Assembly: GCF_000205165.1 (NCBI RefSeq)
Contig: NZ_GL883887.1
Coordinates: 1 to 64,000 of the forward strand
Origin: Paraprevotella xylaniphila YIT 11841
Lineage (GTDB): Bacteria > Bacteroidota > Bacteroidia > Bacteroidales > Bacteroidaceae
DNA length: 64,000 bases
Direction of reading: 5' to 3'
The notes below the pieces were generated by a model. It had not been told where the DNA came from. It did not search any database and saw only the letters and a list, made by a program, of their open reading frames with translations. The position numbers and the translations under genes are program-made. Of this stretch, positions 44,671 through 52,876 are shown piece after piece (position 1 is the first letter of the stretch; each line of letters starts with the position of its first letter).

Positions 44671-44766
44671 TAGAAAAATCAATCTCCGCAGAACGAAAAA
44701 TCATTTGGCGCAGAATGAAAAATCGTTTGGCTTAGATTGATTTTCCGTTCTGCGGCAAATGAAACG
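44671..44766. repeat. 22-bp-unit intergenic repeat, copy C
   Basis: Three inverted 22-bp units (44671-44692, 44693-44714, 44715-44736) are followed by forward pieces TTGATTTTCCGT (44737-44748) and TCTGCGGCAAATGA. The arms AAAATCAATCT and AGATTGATTTT (ending 44744) and CCGCAGAACG with CGTTCTGCGG can pair over the whole element. It lies after the sensor kinase gene. Confidence 0.88.
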
Positions 44767-44902
44767 AGCCTTTCAGCGACAGGAAAAATGTAACGCTTTA
44801 GGAAGAAAGAGGATTCCTTTACACCGACCTAAAAGACCGCGTGGAGCGTCCTTTCCACGTTAAATATTATTAGAAAAGGATACAGGATAAAGAATAAATC
44901 CC

Positions 44903-44910
44903 TACCTTTG
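44903..44910 (+). promoter_or_regulatory. -7 box for the PD40-like gene
   Basis: TACCTTTG, 30 bp before the ATG at 44941, fits TAnnTTTG. The rest of 44767-44902 shows no feature. Confidence 0.55.
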
Positions 44911-44940
44911 AATAAATAAGGTATAACCATCAGTTTGAAC

Positions 44941-46191
44941 ATGAAGAAATATATATTGCCGGTATTTTGTTCCCTTTTGCTTTCCTTGCCTTCGCAAGCG
45001 CAGAAGAACGGGCAGGCCATACCCCCCCCAACGGCTGAATATTATATGAATCATTACCAGTTTGACGAGGCGGAAGAACTCCTTAATCAGGACATCAAGA
45101 AGCTGAAACGCAAACGGCAACCGACCGACGTGGAAGAAGGAAAATTGCAGAAAATAGCCCGGTTGCGCTCCATGATGAGAGCTACGGAACGGGTGACGGT
45201 CATAGACAGCCTGGTCGTGGACAAGAATACGTTCCTGAACCACATCAAACTCAGTCCGGAAAGCGGGGAAATCAGTCCGTACGGCACATTCTTCAACCGT
45301 CCGGACGAAAACAATTGCACAGTCTACCTGTCCGAATTGGGCAATAAGATATATTTCGCACAACCGGACGAGAACAAATACCTCCGGTTGTTTACCAGCG
45401 ACCTTGTGGGAGGCCAATGGACCAATCCCCATAAATTGGATGAGTTGGACGGAGATGACGCGCAGAACTATCCGTTCATGCTATCCGATGGCATCACGCT
45501 TTACTATGCCGCCCAAGGAGAGGAAAGCATCGGAGGATATGACATCTTCGTGACACGCTATGACATGGATGAGAAGAAATTCCTCTATCCGGAAAACCTT
45601 GGCATGCCTTTCAACTCGCCTGCCAATGACTACATGTTGGCCATTGACGAGTTCAACCAACTGGGATGGTTCGTGTCCGACCGGAACCAACCGGAGGACA
45701 AGGTGTGTATCTACATCTTCATCCCGAACGATGTCCGCAAGGTGTATGATGCCAATATATACGAGGAGGATGAACTATGCCGTCTGGCCCTTATCCACAG
45801 TATTGCGGAGACATGGGGGGACAAGGAAGCCGTGGCACAGGCACGGCAAAGGCTGCAAGCCGCACTGAGTGCACCCAAGGTGGTCAAGAAGCAGAAGGAC
45901 TTCGAGTTTGTCATAGACAACCGCAACACTTACACCTTGTTGGACGACTTCAAATCTCCGGAAGCACGCAAAAAAATGGCTGCATGGCAGAAGAACCGTA
46001 TGCAACTGGACAAAGACCGCCAACAACTGCAAACCCTGCGCGACCGGTATGCCAACGGCAACGACGCGCAACGTCAAACGTTGAGCCAACAAATCCTTCA
46101 GCTTGAAGCACAATGCGAAAAGGCTGAAACGGCACTGCGTGCGGAAGCCAAAACCATCCGCAATATAGAAATACAATCACACAAAAAATGA
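44941..46191 (+). CDS. Exported PD40/WD40-like protein with C-terminal coiled coil
   Basis: The 416-residue protein has a signal peptide (MKKYILPVFCSLLLSLPSQAQ), a short helical repeat region and PD40-like beta-propeller strands (DAQNYPFMLSDGITLYYAAQGEESIGGYDIFVTRYD). A Gln/Arg-rich coiled coil fills the last 110 residues. The propeller part is common in OmpA-linked Bacteroidetes proteins, but no OmpA domain is present here. Function unknown. Confidence 0.75.
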   Translation: MKKYILPVFCSLLLSLPSQAQKNGQAIPPPTAEYYMNHYQFDEAEELLNQDIKKLKRKRQPTDVEEGKLQKIARLRSMMRATERVTVIDSLVVDKNTFLNHIKLSPESGEISPYGTFFNRPDENNCTVYLSELGNKIYFAQPDENKYLRLFTSDLVGGQWTNPHKLDELDGDDAQNYPFMLSDGITLYYAAQGEESIGGYDIFVTRYDMDEKKFLYPENLGMPFNSPANDYMLAIDEFNQLGWFVSDRNQPEDKVCIYIFIPNDVRKVYDANIYEEDELCRLALIHSIAETWGDKEAVAQARQRLQAALSAPKVVKKQKDFEFVIDNRNTYTLLDDFKSPEARKKMAAWQKNRMQLDKDRQQLQTLRDRYANGNDAQRQTLSQQILQLEAQCEKAETALRAEAKTIRNIEIQSHKK

Positions 46192-46221
46192 TCATGTTTA
46201 TCTTTTAAAACCATAACGCTT

Positions 46222-47100
46222 ATGAACAAGTATTTTGCACCATCAGAGCTTATCATCAACGAAGACGGGAGCATATTCCATCTTCACGTAAAACCGGAAC
46301 AACTGGCAGACAAGGTCATCCTCGTGGGCGACCCGGGGCGTGCCCCCGTAGTGGCAGCCCATTTCGACACCCAGGAATGCGACATCTCTAGCCGCGAATT
46401 CAGAACAATCACGGGTACGCATAAAGGAAAACGTATCACGGTCGTATCCACCGGCATAGGCTGCGACAACATCGACATCGTCATGAACGAACTGGACGCC
46501 TTGGCCAACATCGACTTCAACAGCCGCAGGGAAAAAGCAAAGCTCCGCAGCTTGGAACTGGTGCGCATCGGTACATGCGGCGGGCTTCAGCCTTATACGC
46601 CGGTCGGCACATTCATTTGTTCCGTAAAATCAATCGGTTTCGACGGTTTGCTGAACTTCTATGAAGGGCGCAATGCCGTATGCGACCTGCCGTTAGAACG
46701 CGCGTTGCTTAATCATTTGGGATGGAGCGGAAACCTGTGCGCCCCTGCTCCTTACGTCATCGACGCACATCCGGAACTGATAGAACGCATAGCTGCCGAC
46801 GATATGGTACGGGGCATCACCGTAGCCTGCGGTGGATTCTTCGGCCCGCAAGGCCGTCAGCTCCGCATTCCTTTGGCGGACCCCCGTCAGAATGAGAAGA
46901 TTGAAAGCTTTTCTTACAACGGACTTCAAATCACCAATTTCGAAATGGAGAGTTCCGCACTGGCCGGATTGGCCCGTCTGATGGGACACAAGGCCACGAC
47001 ATGTTGCATGGTGATAGCCAACCGGGTGGCCGGAGAAGCCGATCCAAGTTACAAAAACAAAATCGACGATCTGATTCAGTTGGTCATCGACCGGATTTAA
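46222..47100 (+). CDS. Nucleoside phosphorylase (uridine phosphorylase-like)
   Basis: The 292-residue PNP_UDP-family enzyme has VILVGDPGRAPVVA (phosphate site), STGIGCDNIDIVMNEL, RIGTCGGLQP and ITNFEMESSALAGLARLMGH (nucleoside-site Glu). It should split nucleosides with phosphate, working in salvage with the nucleoside permease at 9387. Base preference is uncertain. The next gene begins 14 bp after it. Confidence 0.92.
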   Translation: MNKYFAPSELIINEDGSIFHLHVKPEQLADKVILVGDPGRAPVVAAHFDTQECDISSREFRTITGTHKGKRITVVSTGIGCDNIDIVMNELDALANIDFNSRREKAKLRSLELVRIGTCGGLQPYTPVGTFICSVKSIGFDGLLNFYEGRNAVCDLPLERALLNHLGWSGNLCAPAPYVIDAHPELIERIAADDMVRGITVACGGFFGPQGRQLRIPLADPRQNEKIESFSYNGLQITNFEMESSALAGLARLMGHKATTCCMVIANRVAGEADPSYKNKIDDLIQLVIDRI

Positions 47101-47114
47101 ACGATTATACAAGC

Positions 47115-47606
47115 ATGAATATCGATTTCAACCCCTCTGAGGATTCAGACAAAAGCGAACGCTACCGCCAATTTCTCAAACATTACGCCGCGCTTATCGA
47201 AGGGGAACGGGACGAGATAAGCGTAATGGCCAACACGGTGGCTGCACTGAAAGAAGCGTTCGGGTTCTTCTGGGTAGGATTTTATCTGGTGAAATCCGAA
47301 CAAGAACTCACACTCGGGCCGTTCCAAGGGAGCATTGCCTGCTACCGTATCCGGAAAGGACGTGGTGTCTGCGGTACGGCATGGGAGAAGGCATGCCCTC
47401 TGATAGTGCCCGATGTGGATCTTTTTCCCGGACATATCGCATGCAGCAGCGAATCCCGTTCTGAAATCGTGATTCCAATCATATATAATAAGGTAATAAA
47501 AGGAGTATTGGACATAGATAGTGACAAAGCGGACAGTTTCGACGAAACCGACCGTAAGGGGTTGGAAGAAATGGTCAACCTGATGGCTGCCACACTGTAC
47601 CGATGA
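47115..47606 (+). CDS. GAF-domain free methionine-R-sulfoxide reductase
   Basis: The 163-residue protein is a single GAF domain with WVGFYLV, GPFQGSIACYRIRKGRGVCGTAW and FPGHIACSSESRSEIVIPI, whose three cysteines fit fRMsr (YebR/Msrc type). It reduces free Met-R-sulfoxide. The frame is open upstream inside the phosphorylase gene. The ATG at 47115 is used. Confidence 0.9.
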   Translation: MNIDFNPSEDSDKSERYRQFLKHYAALIEGERDEISVMANTVAALKEAFGFFWVGFYLVKSEQELTLGPFQGSIACYRIRKGRGVCGTAWEKACPLIVPDVDLFPGHIACSSESRSEIVIPIIYNKVIKGVLDIDSDKADSFDETDRKGLEEMVNLMAATLYR

Positions 47607-47626
47607 CCTATTAAACATTCATATCC

Positions 47627-47667
47627 CTCTCCGTCCGTCTGCACTACAGACGCGACGGGGAGTTTCT
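47627..47667 (+). terminator. Possible terminator before mnmE
   Basis: An imperfect stem between CTCTCCGTCCGTCT (47627-47640) and AGACGCGACGGGGAG (47648-47662) is followed by TTTCT. Confidence 0.45.
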
Positions 47668-47686
47668 GAAATAGCAAACAGCTCTC

Positions 47687-49081
47687 ATGAACACGCAAGA
47701 TACAATTTGTGCCATTGCCACTGCACAAGGAGGTGCCATTGGCGTAATCCGCATCTCAGGAAAAGATGCCATCGCCATAACCGACCGTATTTTTACTCCC
47801 GCAGGTAAACACCCCCTCCCCCTTTCCGAACGCAAGGCTTACACCATGGCATTCGGACATATCCGGCAAGACGATGGGGAGATCATTGATGAAGTATTGA
47901 TCGGTTTGTTCAAGTCACCTCATTCTTACACGGGCGAAGATTGCGTGGAAATCTCATGCCACGGTTCGTCTTTCATCTTGCAACAAGTCATGCAACTGCT
48001 CATCCGGAAAGGATGCAGGGCGGCCGGTCCGGGTGAGTTCACACAACGTGCCTTCCTGAACGGAAAGATGGATTTGAGCCAGGCAGAGGCCGTGGCAGAC
48101 CTGATAGCCTCTTCGTCCGCTGCCACCCACCGGATGGCCATGAACCAGATGAGGGGCGGTTTCAGCCGCGAACTGTCTGCCTTGCGCGAACGCTTGCTCC
48201 ACCTCACCTCCCTGATGGAACTGGAATTGGATTTCAGTGACCATGAGGAACTGGAGTTTGCCGACCGTAGCGAATTGGAAACCATTGCCGGAGATATAGA
48301 AAAAGTCATCAGTGGATTGGTCCACTCATTCAGCGTGGGAAACGTCCTCAAAAATGGAATACCCGTAGCGATTGTCGGTGAAACCAATGCAGGAAAGTCC
48401 ACACTCCTGAACACGCTGCTCAACGAAGAAAAGGCTATTGTGAGCGACATACACGGCACAACGCGCGATGTGATTGAAGACACGGTAAACCTCAGCGGCA
48501 TCACGTTCAGATTTATCGACACCGCCGGTATACGCGACACCCACGACACAATAGAAAACATGGGGATTGCACGCAGTTTCCACAAGATGGAACAAGCGGA
48601 AATTGTCCTATGGGTCGTAGACAATACTTGTGCGGAAGCCCAAATCCGACAACTTTCGCCCCGTATCCTCCCTCTCTGTTCCAACAAACAACTCATCATC
48701 TTGTTGAACAAATCAGACCAAGCATCGCCTATCCCGACAAAGCTATCCGGCTTGCCAGAAAACACTGTCACGCTATCTATTTCTGCCAAAGAAAAAACAG
48801 GTATCCAAGAACTGCAAAATCTCCTTGTAAAGGTAGCCTCTGTCCCTGAACTGACTTCTTCCGACCTCATCGTCACGAATGTGAGACACTACGAGGCATT
48901 ATCTCTGGCTCTCGAAGATATCCACCGCGTACAAAACGGACTTCAAACTCACCTTTCCGGTGATTTCATCAGTCAGGATTTACGTGGATGCCTTTTCCAT
49001 CTGGCCGAAATTGTAGGCGGTGAAATTACTACAGATGAAGTATTGGGGAATATTTTTAAGAATTTCTGCATCGGGAAATGA
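47687..49081 (+). CDS. mnmE: tRNA uridine modification GTPase MnmE
   Basis: The 464-residue protein has an N-terminal folate-binding domain (TICAIATAQGGAIGVIRISG), a helical domain and an inserted G domain (GETNAGKSTLLN, DTAGIRDT, NKSD). It ends with the conserved FCIGK. It works with MnmG to modify U34 of tRNAs. The gene is intact up to its stop. The mobile DNA starts right after it. Confidence 0.97.
   Translation: MNTQDTICAIATAQGGAIGVIRISGKDAIAITDRIFTPAGKHPLPLSERKAYTMAFGHIRQDDGEIIDEVLIGLFKSPHSYTGEDCVEISCHGSSFILQQVMQLLIRKGCRAAGPGEFTQRAFLNGKMDLSQAEAVADLIASSSAATHRMAMNQMRGGFSRELSALRERLLHLTSLMELELDFSDHEELEFADRSELETIAGDIEKVISGLVHSFSVGNVLKNGIPVAIVGETNAGKSTLLNTLLNEEKAIVSDIHGTTRDVIEDTVNLSGITFRFIDTAGIRDTHDTIENMGIARSFHKMEQAEIVLWVVDNTCAEAQIRQLSPRILPLCSNKQLIILLNKSDQASPIPTKLSGLPENTVTLSISAKEKTGIQELQNLLVKVASVPELTSSDLIVTNVRHYEALSLALEDIHRVQNGLQTHLSGDFISQDLRGCLFHLAEIVGGEITTDEVLGNIFKNFCIGK
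49064..49081. other. Candidate attachment site at the mnmE 3' end
   Basis: The last 18 bases of mnmE (TTCTGCATCGGGAAATGA, encoding FCIGK-stop) mark the chromosome/element junction. SGI1-type islands are known to use this same 3' end. No second copy was seen in the window, so the right att site is outside or too diverged. Confidence 0.35.
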
Positions 49082-49124
49082 TATATCGCAATTAACTGCA
49101 ACGAATTAGAACCAACTACAATGA

Positions 49125-49152
49125 AGCCGCTGATTTTCAGTGGCTTTTTTAT
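49125..49152 (+). terminator. Terminator after mnmE
   Basis: AGCCGCTGA (49125-49133) pairs with TCAGTGGCT (49137-49145, one G-T pair), followed by a T run. Confidence 0.8.
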
Positions 49153-49262
49153 TTGTCCAAAATCCGGCTATGTGCAGTCGGATATAGTTGTCCGCCATAT
49201 TTTTCTACCGTATTTCTACCGCGGAACATTTTCGGGATTTGCCCCGATGTCACACTGAAGTA

Positions 49263-49281
49263 GTCAACAACATGTGTTGAC
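49263..49281. repeat. Short inverted repeat before the HTH gene
   Basis: GTCAACA (49263-49269) and TGTTGAC (49275-49281) flank ACATG. Just upstream lie two copies of TTTCTACCG (near 49202-49220). These may be operator or recombinase arm sites. Confidence 0.4.
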
Positions 49282-49353
49282 AATGGTTTACATAGGTAGA
49301 CAAAAAGCGAAATTAAAACTATATGGTTTCACTAAAAATATGGAGAAAACAAC

Positions 49354-50229
49354 ATGGAAGTAAAAAGAATTTGCCAATGGTGTGGTAAGCCATTCATTGC
49401 AAAGAAAACTACCACCAATTATTGCAGCCATCAATGTGCCAGTCAAGGTTACAAACACCGTATGAGAGAACGAAGACTCGAACTTCGTGAATTACAGGAT
49501 TTGATAGAAGTCAAAAGTAAACTTGACCATCAAGACTACTTTACTTTTGCACAAGCCGCACAATTGATGGGCGTTTCTCGCCAATACATTTACAAGCTTG
49601 TCAAAGAGGAAAAGTTGAGAGCTTCAAGAATCAGTGCTAGGATGTCAATCATTCGCAGAGCCGATATTGAACTGATGCTCAAAACACGCCCCTATGAACG
49701 AAGAAGAGTAAAAGATGATCTTGACATAACTGAGTACTACACTGCCGAGCAAATTGCCGAAAAGTACAAAGTCTCGCAAAAATGGATTTGGGCATATACA
49801 AGAGAGAACCATATCCCCAAAATCCGTATTCGCCAATTCAACTATTACAGCAAGAAGCACATTGATGCGGCATTTGCCAAATACAAGACGGATGACGCCT
49901 TGACCGAATGGTACACTCCCGAAGAAATCGAGAAAAAGTACGGAATGACCCGTGTAGCCATCCGCTCGCATGTCTATCGCAACAACATCCCCTCAAAGAA
50001 AGAGCACGGCCAGATATTCTACTCAAAACTTCATTTCGACCTGTCAAAACAGACCGCCGAAGATAACTCGTCTGAATACTACACCGTACAGGAAGCCATG
50101 AAAAAATACAATCTCACCCGGGATTCAGTTTACGGCATCCTGCAATTCCACGAAATAAAACGGGAGAAGAAAGGCAGGTTCGTGCGCTTTCTAAAGGTGG
50201 AATTCGACCACATCATGGAAGCCCGTTAG
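49354..50229 (+). CDS. Multi-HTH excisionase-like protein with zinc-ribbon start
   Basis: The 291-residue protein opens with CQWCGKPFIAKKTTTNYCSHQC, a CxxC...CxxxC zinc-ribbon-like motif. It then has four MerR/excisionase-type HTH units: TFAQAAQLMGVSRQYIYKLVKE, YTAEQIAEKYKVSQKWIWAY, YTPEEIEKKYGMTRVAIRSH and YTVQEAMKKYNLTRDSVYGI. It probably binds repeated DNA sites near the element end and regulates the integrase at 50349 or excision. It is the first gene inside the junction. Confidence 0.75.
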   Translation: MEVKRICQWCGKPFIAKKTTTNYCSHQCASQGYKHRMRERRLELRELQDLIEVKSKLDHQDYFTFAQAAQLMGVSRQYIYKLVKEEKLRASRISARMSIIRRADIELMLKTRPYERRRVKDDLDITEYYTAEQIAEKYKVSQKWIWAYTRENHIPKIRIRQFNYYSKKHIDAAFAKYKTDDALTEWYTPEEIEKKYGMTRVAIRSHVYRNNIPSKKEHGQIFYSKLHFDLSKQTAEDNSSEYYTVQEAMKKYNLTRDSVYGILQFHEIKREKKGRFVRFLKVEFDHIMEAR

Positions 50230-50348
50230 TGGCTAAATGCGACCGACTGTAATTATCGGGAAATTATTTCCTGCTGATTATGGTCTGTATAAAAGCATTA
50301 AGGATTTTCGCAGCAAAAATCAGTTACAACCATTTAATATTCAACATT

Positions 50349-51464
50349 ATGTCAGAATGCAAAACAGTTACATTGAGGACGCGCCCTTTGAAGAAAGGTA
50401 TGCTGTCGTTCTATCTTGATTATTATCCGGGCTACCGGGATCAGGAAACAATGAAGACCATCCGCCATGAAGGATTGAACATTTACATCTATGCCAATCC
50501 CAAGAATCAGCGTGAACGCGACTTCAACGCTGCCATGTCGGAAAAGGCCGAAGCAATCCGGTGCCGGAGGTTTGAAGCCATCGTAAATGAGCGGTATGAT
50601 TTCTTCGACAAACGCAAGTACAAAGCGGACTTTCTGGAGTATTACCGGAAGCAGCTCCGCAAGCATGACCAGAAATGGGGATTTGTCTATCAGCACTTCT
50701 ACAACTTCGTTCATGGCAAATGCACATTTGAAGAAATAGATGTGGACCTGTGCAACAAGTTCCGGGAATACCTGCTTAACGCAAAGCAACTCCGGCGTGA
50801 CGGACAGATATCAAGGAACTCCGCTTCCGGCTACTGGTCCACTTTCCGGGGATTCCTGAAGATTCTGTACCGCAACAGGATGATAAAGACCAATGTCAAT
50901 GACTTTCTGGAAAAAATCGAACCGGAAGATGTTGCCAAGGAATACCTGAGTGTGGAAGAGCTGTATTGCCTGGCTGAAACTCCGTGCAAGATACCTGTTC
51001 TAAAGACTGCTTCCCTCTTTTCGTGCCTGACCAGTTTGCGGCTCAGCGATATACTTTCCCTCTGCTGGGAGGAAATCGTTGACTTTGCAGCCGGAGGAAA
51101 ATGTGTCCATACCATCACCCAGAAGACCAAGACGGAAGACATCATCCCGATAAGCGATGAAGCCTTGGAACTGATCGGGTACAGTCCCGAGAAAAAAGGT
51201 CTTGTGTTCAAAGGCCTGAAGCGAAGCTGGACGCAGCAGCCGATGAAGGAATGGATCCGTTCCGCAGGAATTACCAAAAACATAACTTTCCACTCATACC
51301 GCAGGACATATGCGACCCTTCAGGCTGCAGCGGGTACTGATATCCGTACTATCCAAAGCAACATGGCGCACAAGAGCATCACTACCACCCAACGCTACAT
51401 GAAAGTAGTCGACAGCAACAAGCGTGAGGCGACCACCAAAATCACATTGACAAGAAAGGGCTGA
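50349..51464 (+). CDS. Tyrosine recombinase/integrase 1
   Basis: The 371-residue integrase has an N-terminal arm-binding part, a SAM-like core-binding domain and the catalytic set: R in CLTSLRLSDILSL, HSYRR (H-x-x-R), H in MAHKSITTTQRY and the nucleophile Tyr in TQRYMKV. It should integrate the element next to mnmE. The start at 50349 (MSECKTVTL) is chosen over an upstream ATG because it matches the usual length. It differs from the two integrases downstream. Confidence 0.92.
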   Translation: MSECKTVTLRTRPLKKGMLSFYLDYYPGYRDQETMKTIRHEGLNIYIYANPKNQRERDFNAAMSEKAEAIRCRRFEAIVNERYDFFDKRKYKADFLEYYRKQLRKHDQKWGFVYQHFYNFVHGKCTFEEIDVDLCNKFREYLLNAKQLRRDGQISRNSASGYWSTFRGFLKILYRNRMIKTNVNDFLEKIEPEDVAKEYLSVEELYCLAETPCKIPVLKTASLFSCLTSLRLSDILSLCWEEIVDFAAGGKCVHTITQKTKTEDIIPISDEALELIGYSPEKKGLVFKGLKRSWTQQPMKEWIRSAGITKNITFHSYRRTYATLQAAAGTDIRTIQSNMAHKSITTTQRYMKVVDSNKREATTKITLTRKG

Positions 51465-51490
51465 CCTGACTGATTCGTGCCTGTTTTATC

Positions 51491-51539
51491 GGTTAGAGTA
51501 TGATTTTTCGCAGAAAATCATACTCTAACCATATTTTTT
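51491..51539 (+). terminator. Strong terminator after integrase 1
   Basis: A 17-bp perfect stem (51491-51507 with 51514-51530) and a six-base loop are followed by ATATTTTTTC. Confidence 0.92.
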
Positions 51540-51594
51540 CTTAATTCCCGGCTGATTTTCCGTCATTATTTACAACAGTCTGAAACCGGACATC

Positions 51595-51602
51595 TATTTT
51601 TG
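51595..51602 (+). promoter_or_regulatory. -7 box for the gene at 51633
   Basis: TATTTTTG, 30 bp before the ATG. Confidence 0.5.
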
Positions 51603-51632
51603 TCCTATCATAATTTCAAACAATAACAGTTT

Positions 51633-52424
51633 ATGGCAGATAACAACCGAATATCCATCAAAAAGACAAGCCGGGTCCTTGCGATTACGTGTGTCGCCTA
51701 TACGACAGTAGCAACAATATTGTACAACAATTACCAGATTGACCTGATTGACTATTCCACTCCGGTCATATTAGGAACCGTAGCAACCATCATGTCATGC
51801 GCTGCCCTGCAACGCCTGTTCTGTTCTCTACTCTCCAAAAGCTATCTTTCTTTGGGCTGCAAGGAGTTATCCTCAAGAGGAGCTGTCCCTTCCGAGACAA
51901 ATCATGATACCCTGGTAGAATTGCCCCAAACAGATAATGCAACCAGTGAAAAACAGGTCGAGAGTCCATATCTTAAGGAATATGAAGCCCGCATAGAAGA
52001 ATTGCGGCGCAATGAAATGGAGAAGAAGACTGCTATTGTGCATGCGATACATGAATACACCACACACGAAATGTCACAGTTCTTATCCATAGACGATCTT
52101 GAAACTCTCCATGAAAACATAGAATCTCTGGCATACGGACAAGCGGAACTATATAAACCGGTTCGTTCAAAGCCCGATAATCAAATCAAGTCCCCTTCGC
52201 TGAGACATTATGCATGGAATATCGGTGAGAGACTTGATATCCCTTTAATCGACAGGGCAAAGTTCATAAAAACAATATTCCCGCATGAACTGGAAAATGC
52301 GACAATCGAATACCTTTGTAAAAATCTTCGTGACTCAGTTCCCGCCATAATTGCCATAGATGTCCCGGAGAACGGGGACTATCATTTCAGTTGTATGCAA
52401 ACTTCAGCAGACAGCGATAATTAG
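51633..52424 (+). CDS. Membrane protein of the mobile element, unknown
   Basis: The 263-residue protein has two N-terminal transmembrane helices (TSRVLAITCVAYTTVATILY and TPVILGTVATIMSCAALQRLF), a polar linker and a helical cytoplasmic domain. No known domain was recognised. Proteins of this form often lie between the integrase and the excisionase genes in Bacteroidales mobilizable elements. Function unknown. Confidence 0.6.
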   Translation: MADNNRISIKKTSRVLAITCVAYTTVATILYNNYQIDLIDYSTPVILGTVATIMSCAALQRLFCSLLSKSYLSLGCKELSSRGAVPSETNHDTLVELPQTDNATSEKQVESPYLKEYEARIEELRRNEMEKKTAIVHAIHEYTTHEMSQFLSIDDLETLHENIESLAYGQAELYKPVRSKPDNQIKSPSLRHYAWNIGERLDIPLIDRAKFIKTIFPHELENATIEYLCKNLRDSVPAIIAIDVPENGDYHFSCMQTSADSDN

Positions 52425-52497
52425 TTTCTGCTGATTATAATCTGCATAATATCATTATGTTGGTTTGCAGCATGTTTAACATTTAAATATTAAAAAC

Positions 52498-52872
52498 ATG
52501 CCAAACGAGAAACTGACATTCAATGACCTGCCGGAAGTAGTAGGCAAACTTTGCGAAAGAATCGAGAGTCTCGAAAATGCGTTGAAGGACAATTTTGCCA
52601 AACAGGTTCCTGTCAAAGAAAACCTGCATGTCCCTATGACCGTCGAGGAAGTATGCAGCTACCTTGGAATATCCAAGTCATCCTTCTATTACAAGGCCAA
52701 ACACGGAGGGATACCTGTCATCAAGCAGGGGAAGCATCTGTTCGTATATCGCGACGAACTGGACAAATGGCTGGAGACCGGAAGAAAGAGCCAGGTGCCG
52801 CTGAGCTTCGAGGAGGAACACGAGCAGATGCTTGCTGCGACAAGACATAAGGCCAAACCAAGAGAACTGTAG
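52498..52872 (+). CDS. HTH_17/excisionase-like protein
   Basis: The 124-residue protein has a coiled N-terminus and a helix-turn-helix VEEVCSYLGISKSSFYYKAKHGGIPVIKQGKHLFVYRDELDKWLE, the usual form of element-borne excisionase or regulator proteins. It is directly upstream of the RecA-like ATPase gene (4 bp). Confidence 0.82.
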   Translation: MPNEKLTFNDLPEVVGKLCERIESLENALKDNFAKQVPVKENLHVPMTVEEVCSYLGISKSSFYYKAKHGGIPVIKQGKHLFVYRDELDKWLETGRKSQVPLSFEEEHEQMLAATRHKAKPREL

Positions 52873-52876
52873 GAAT

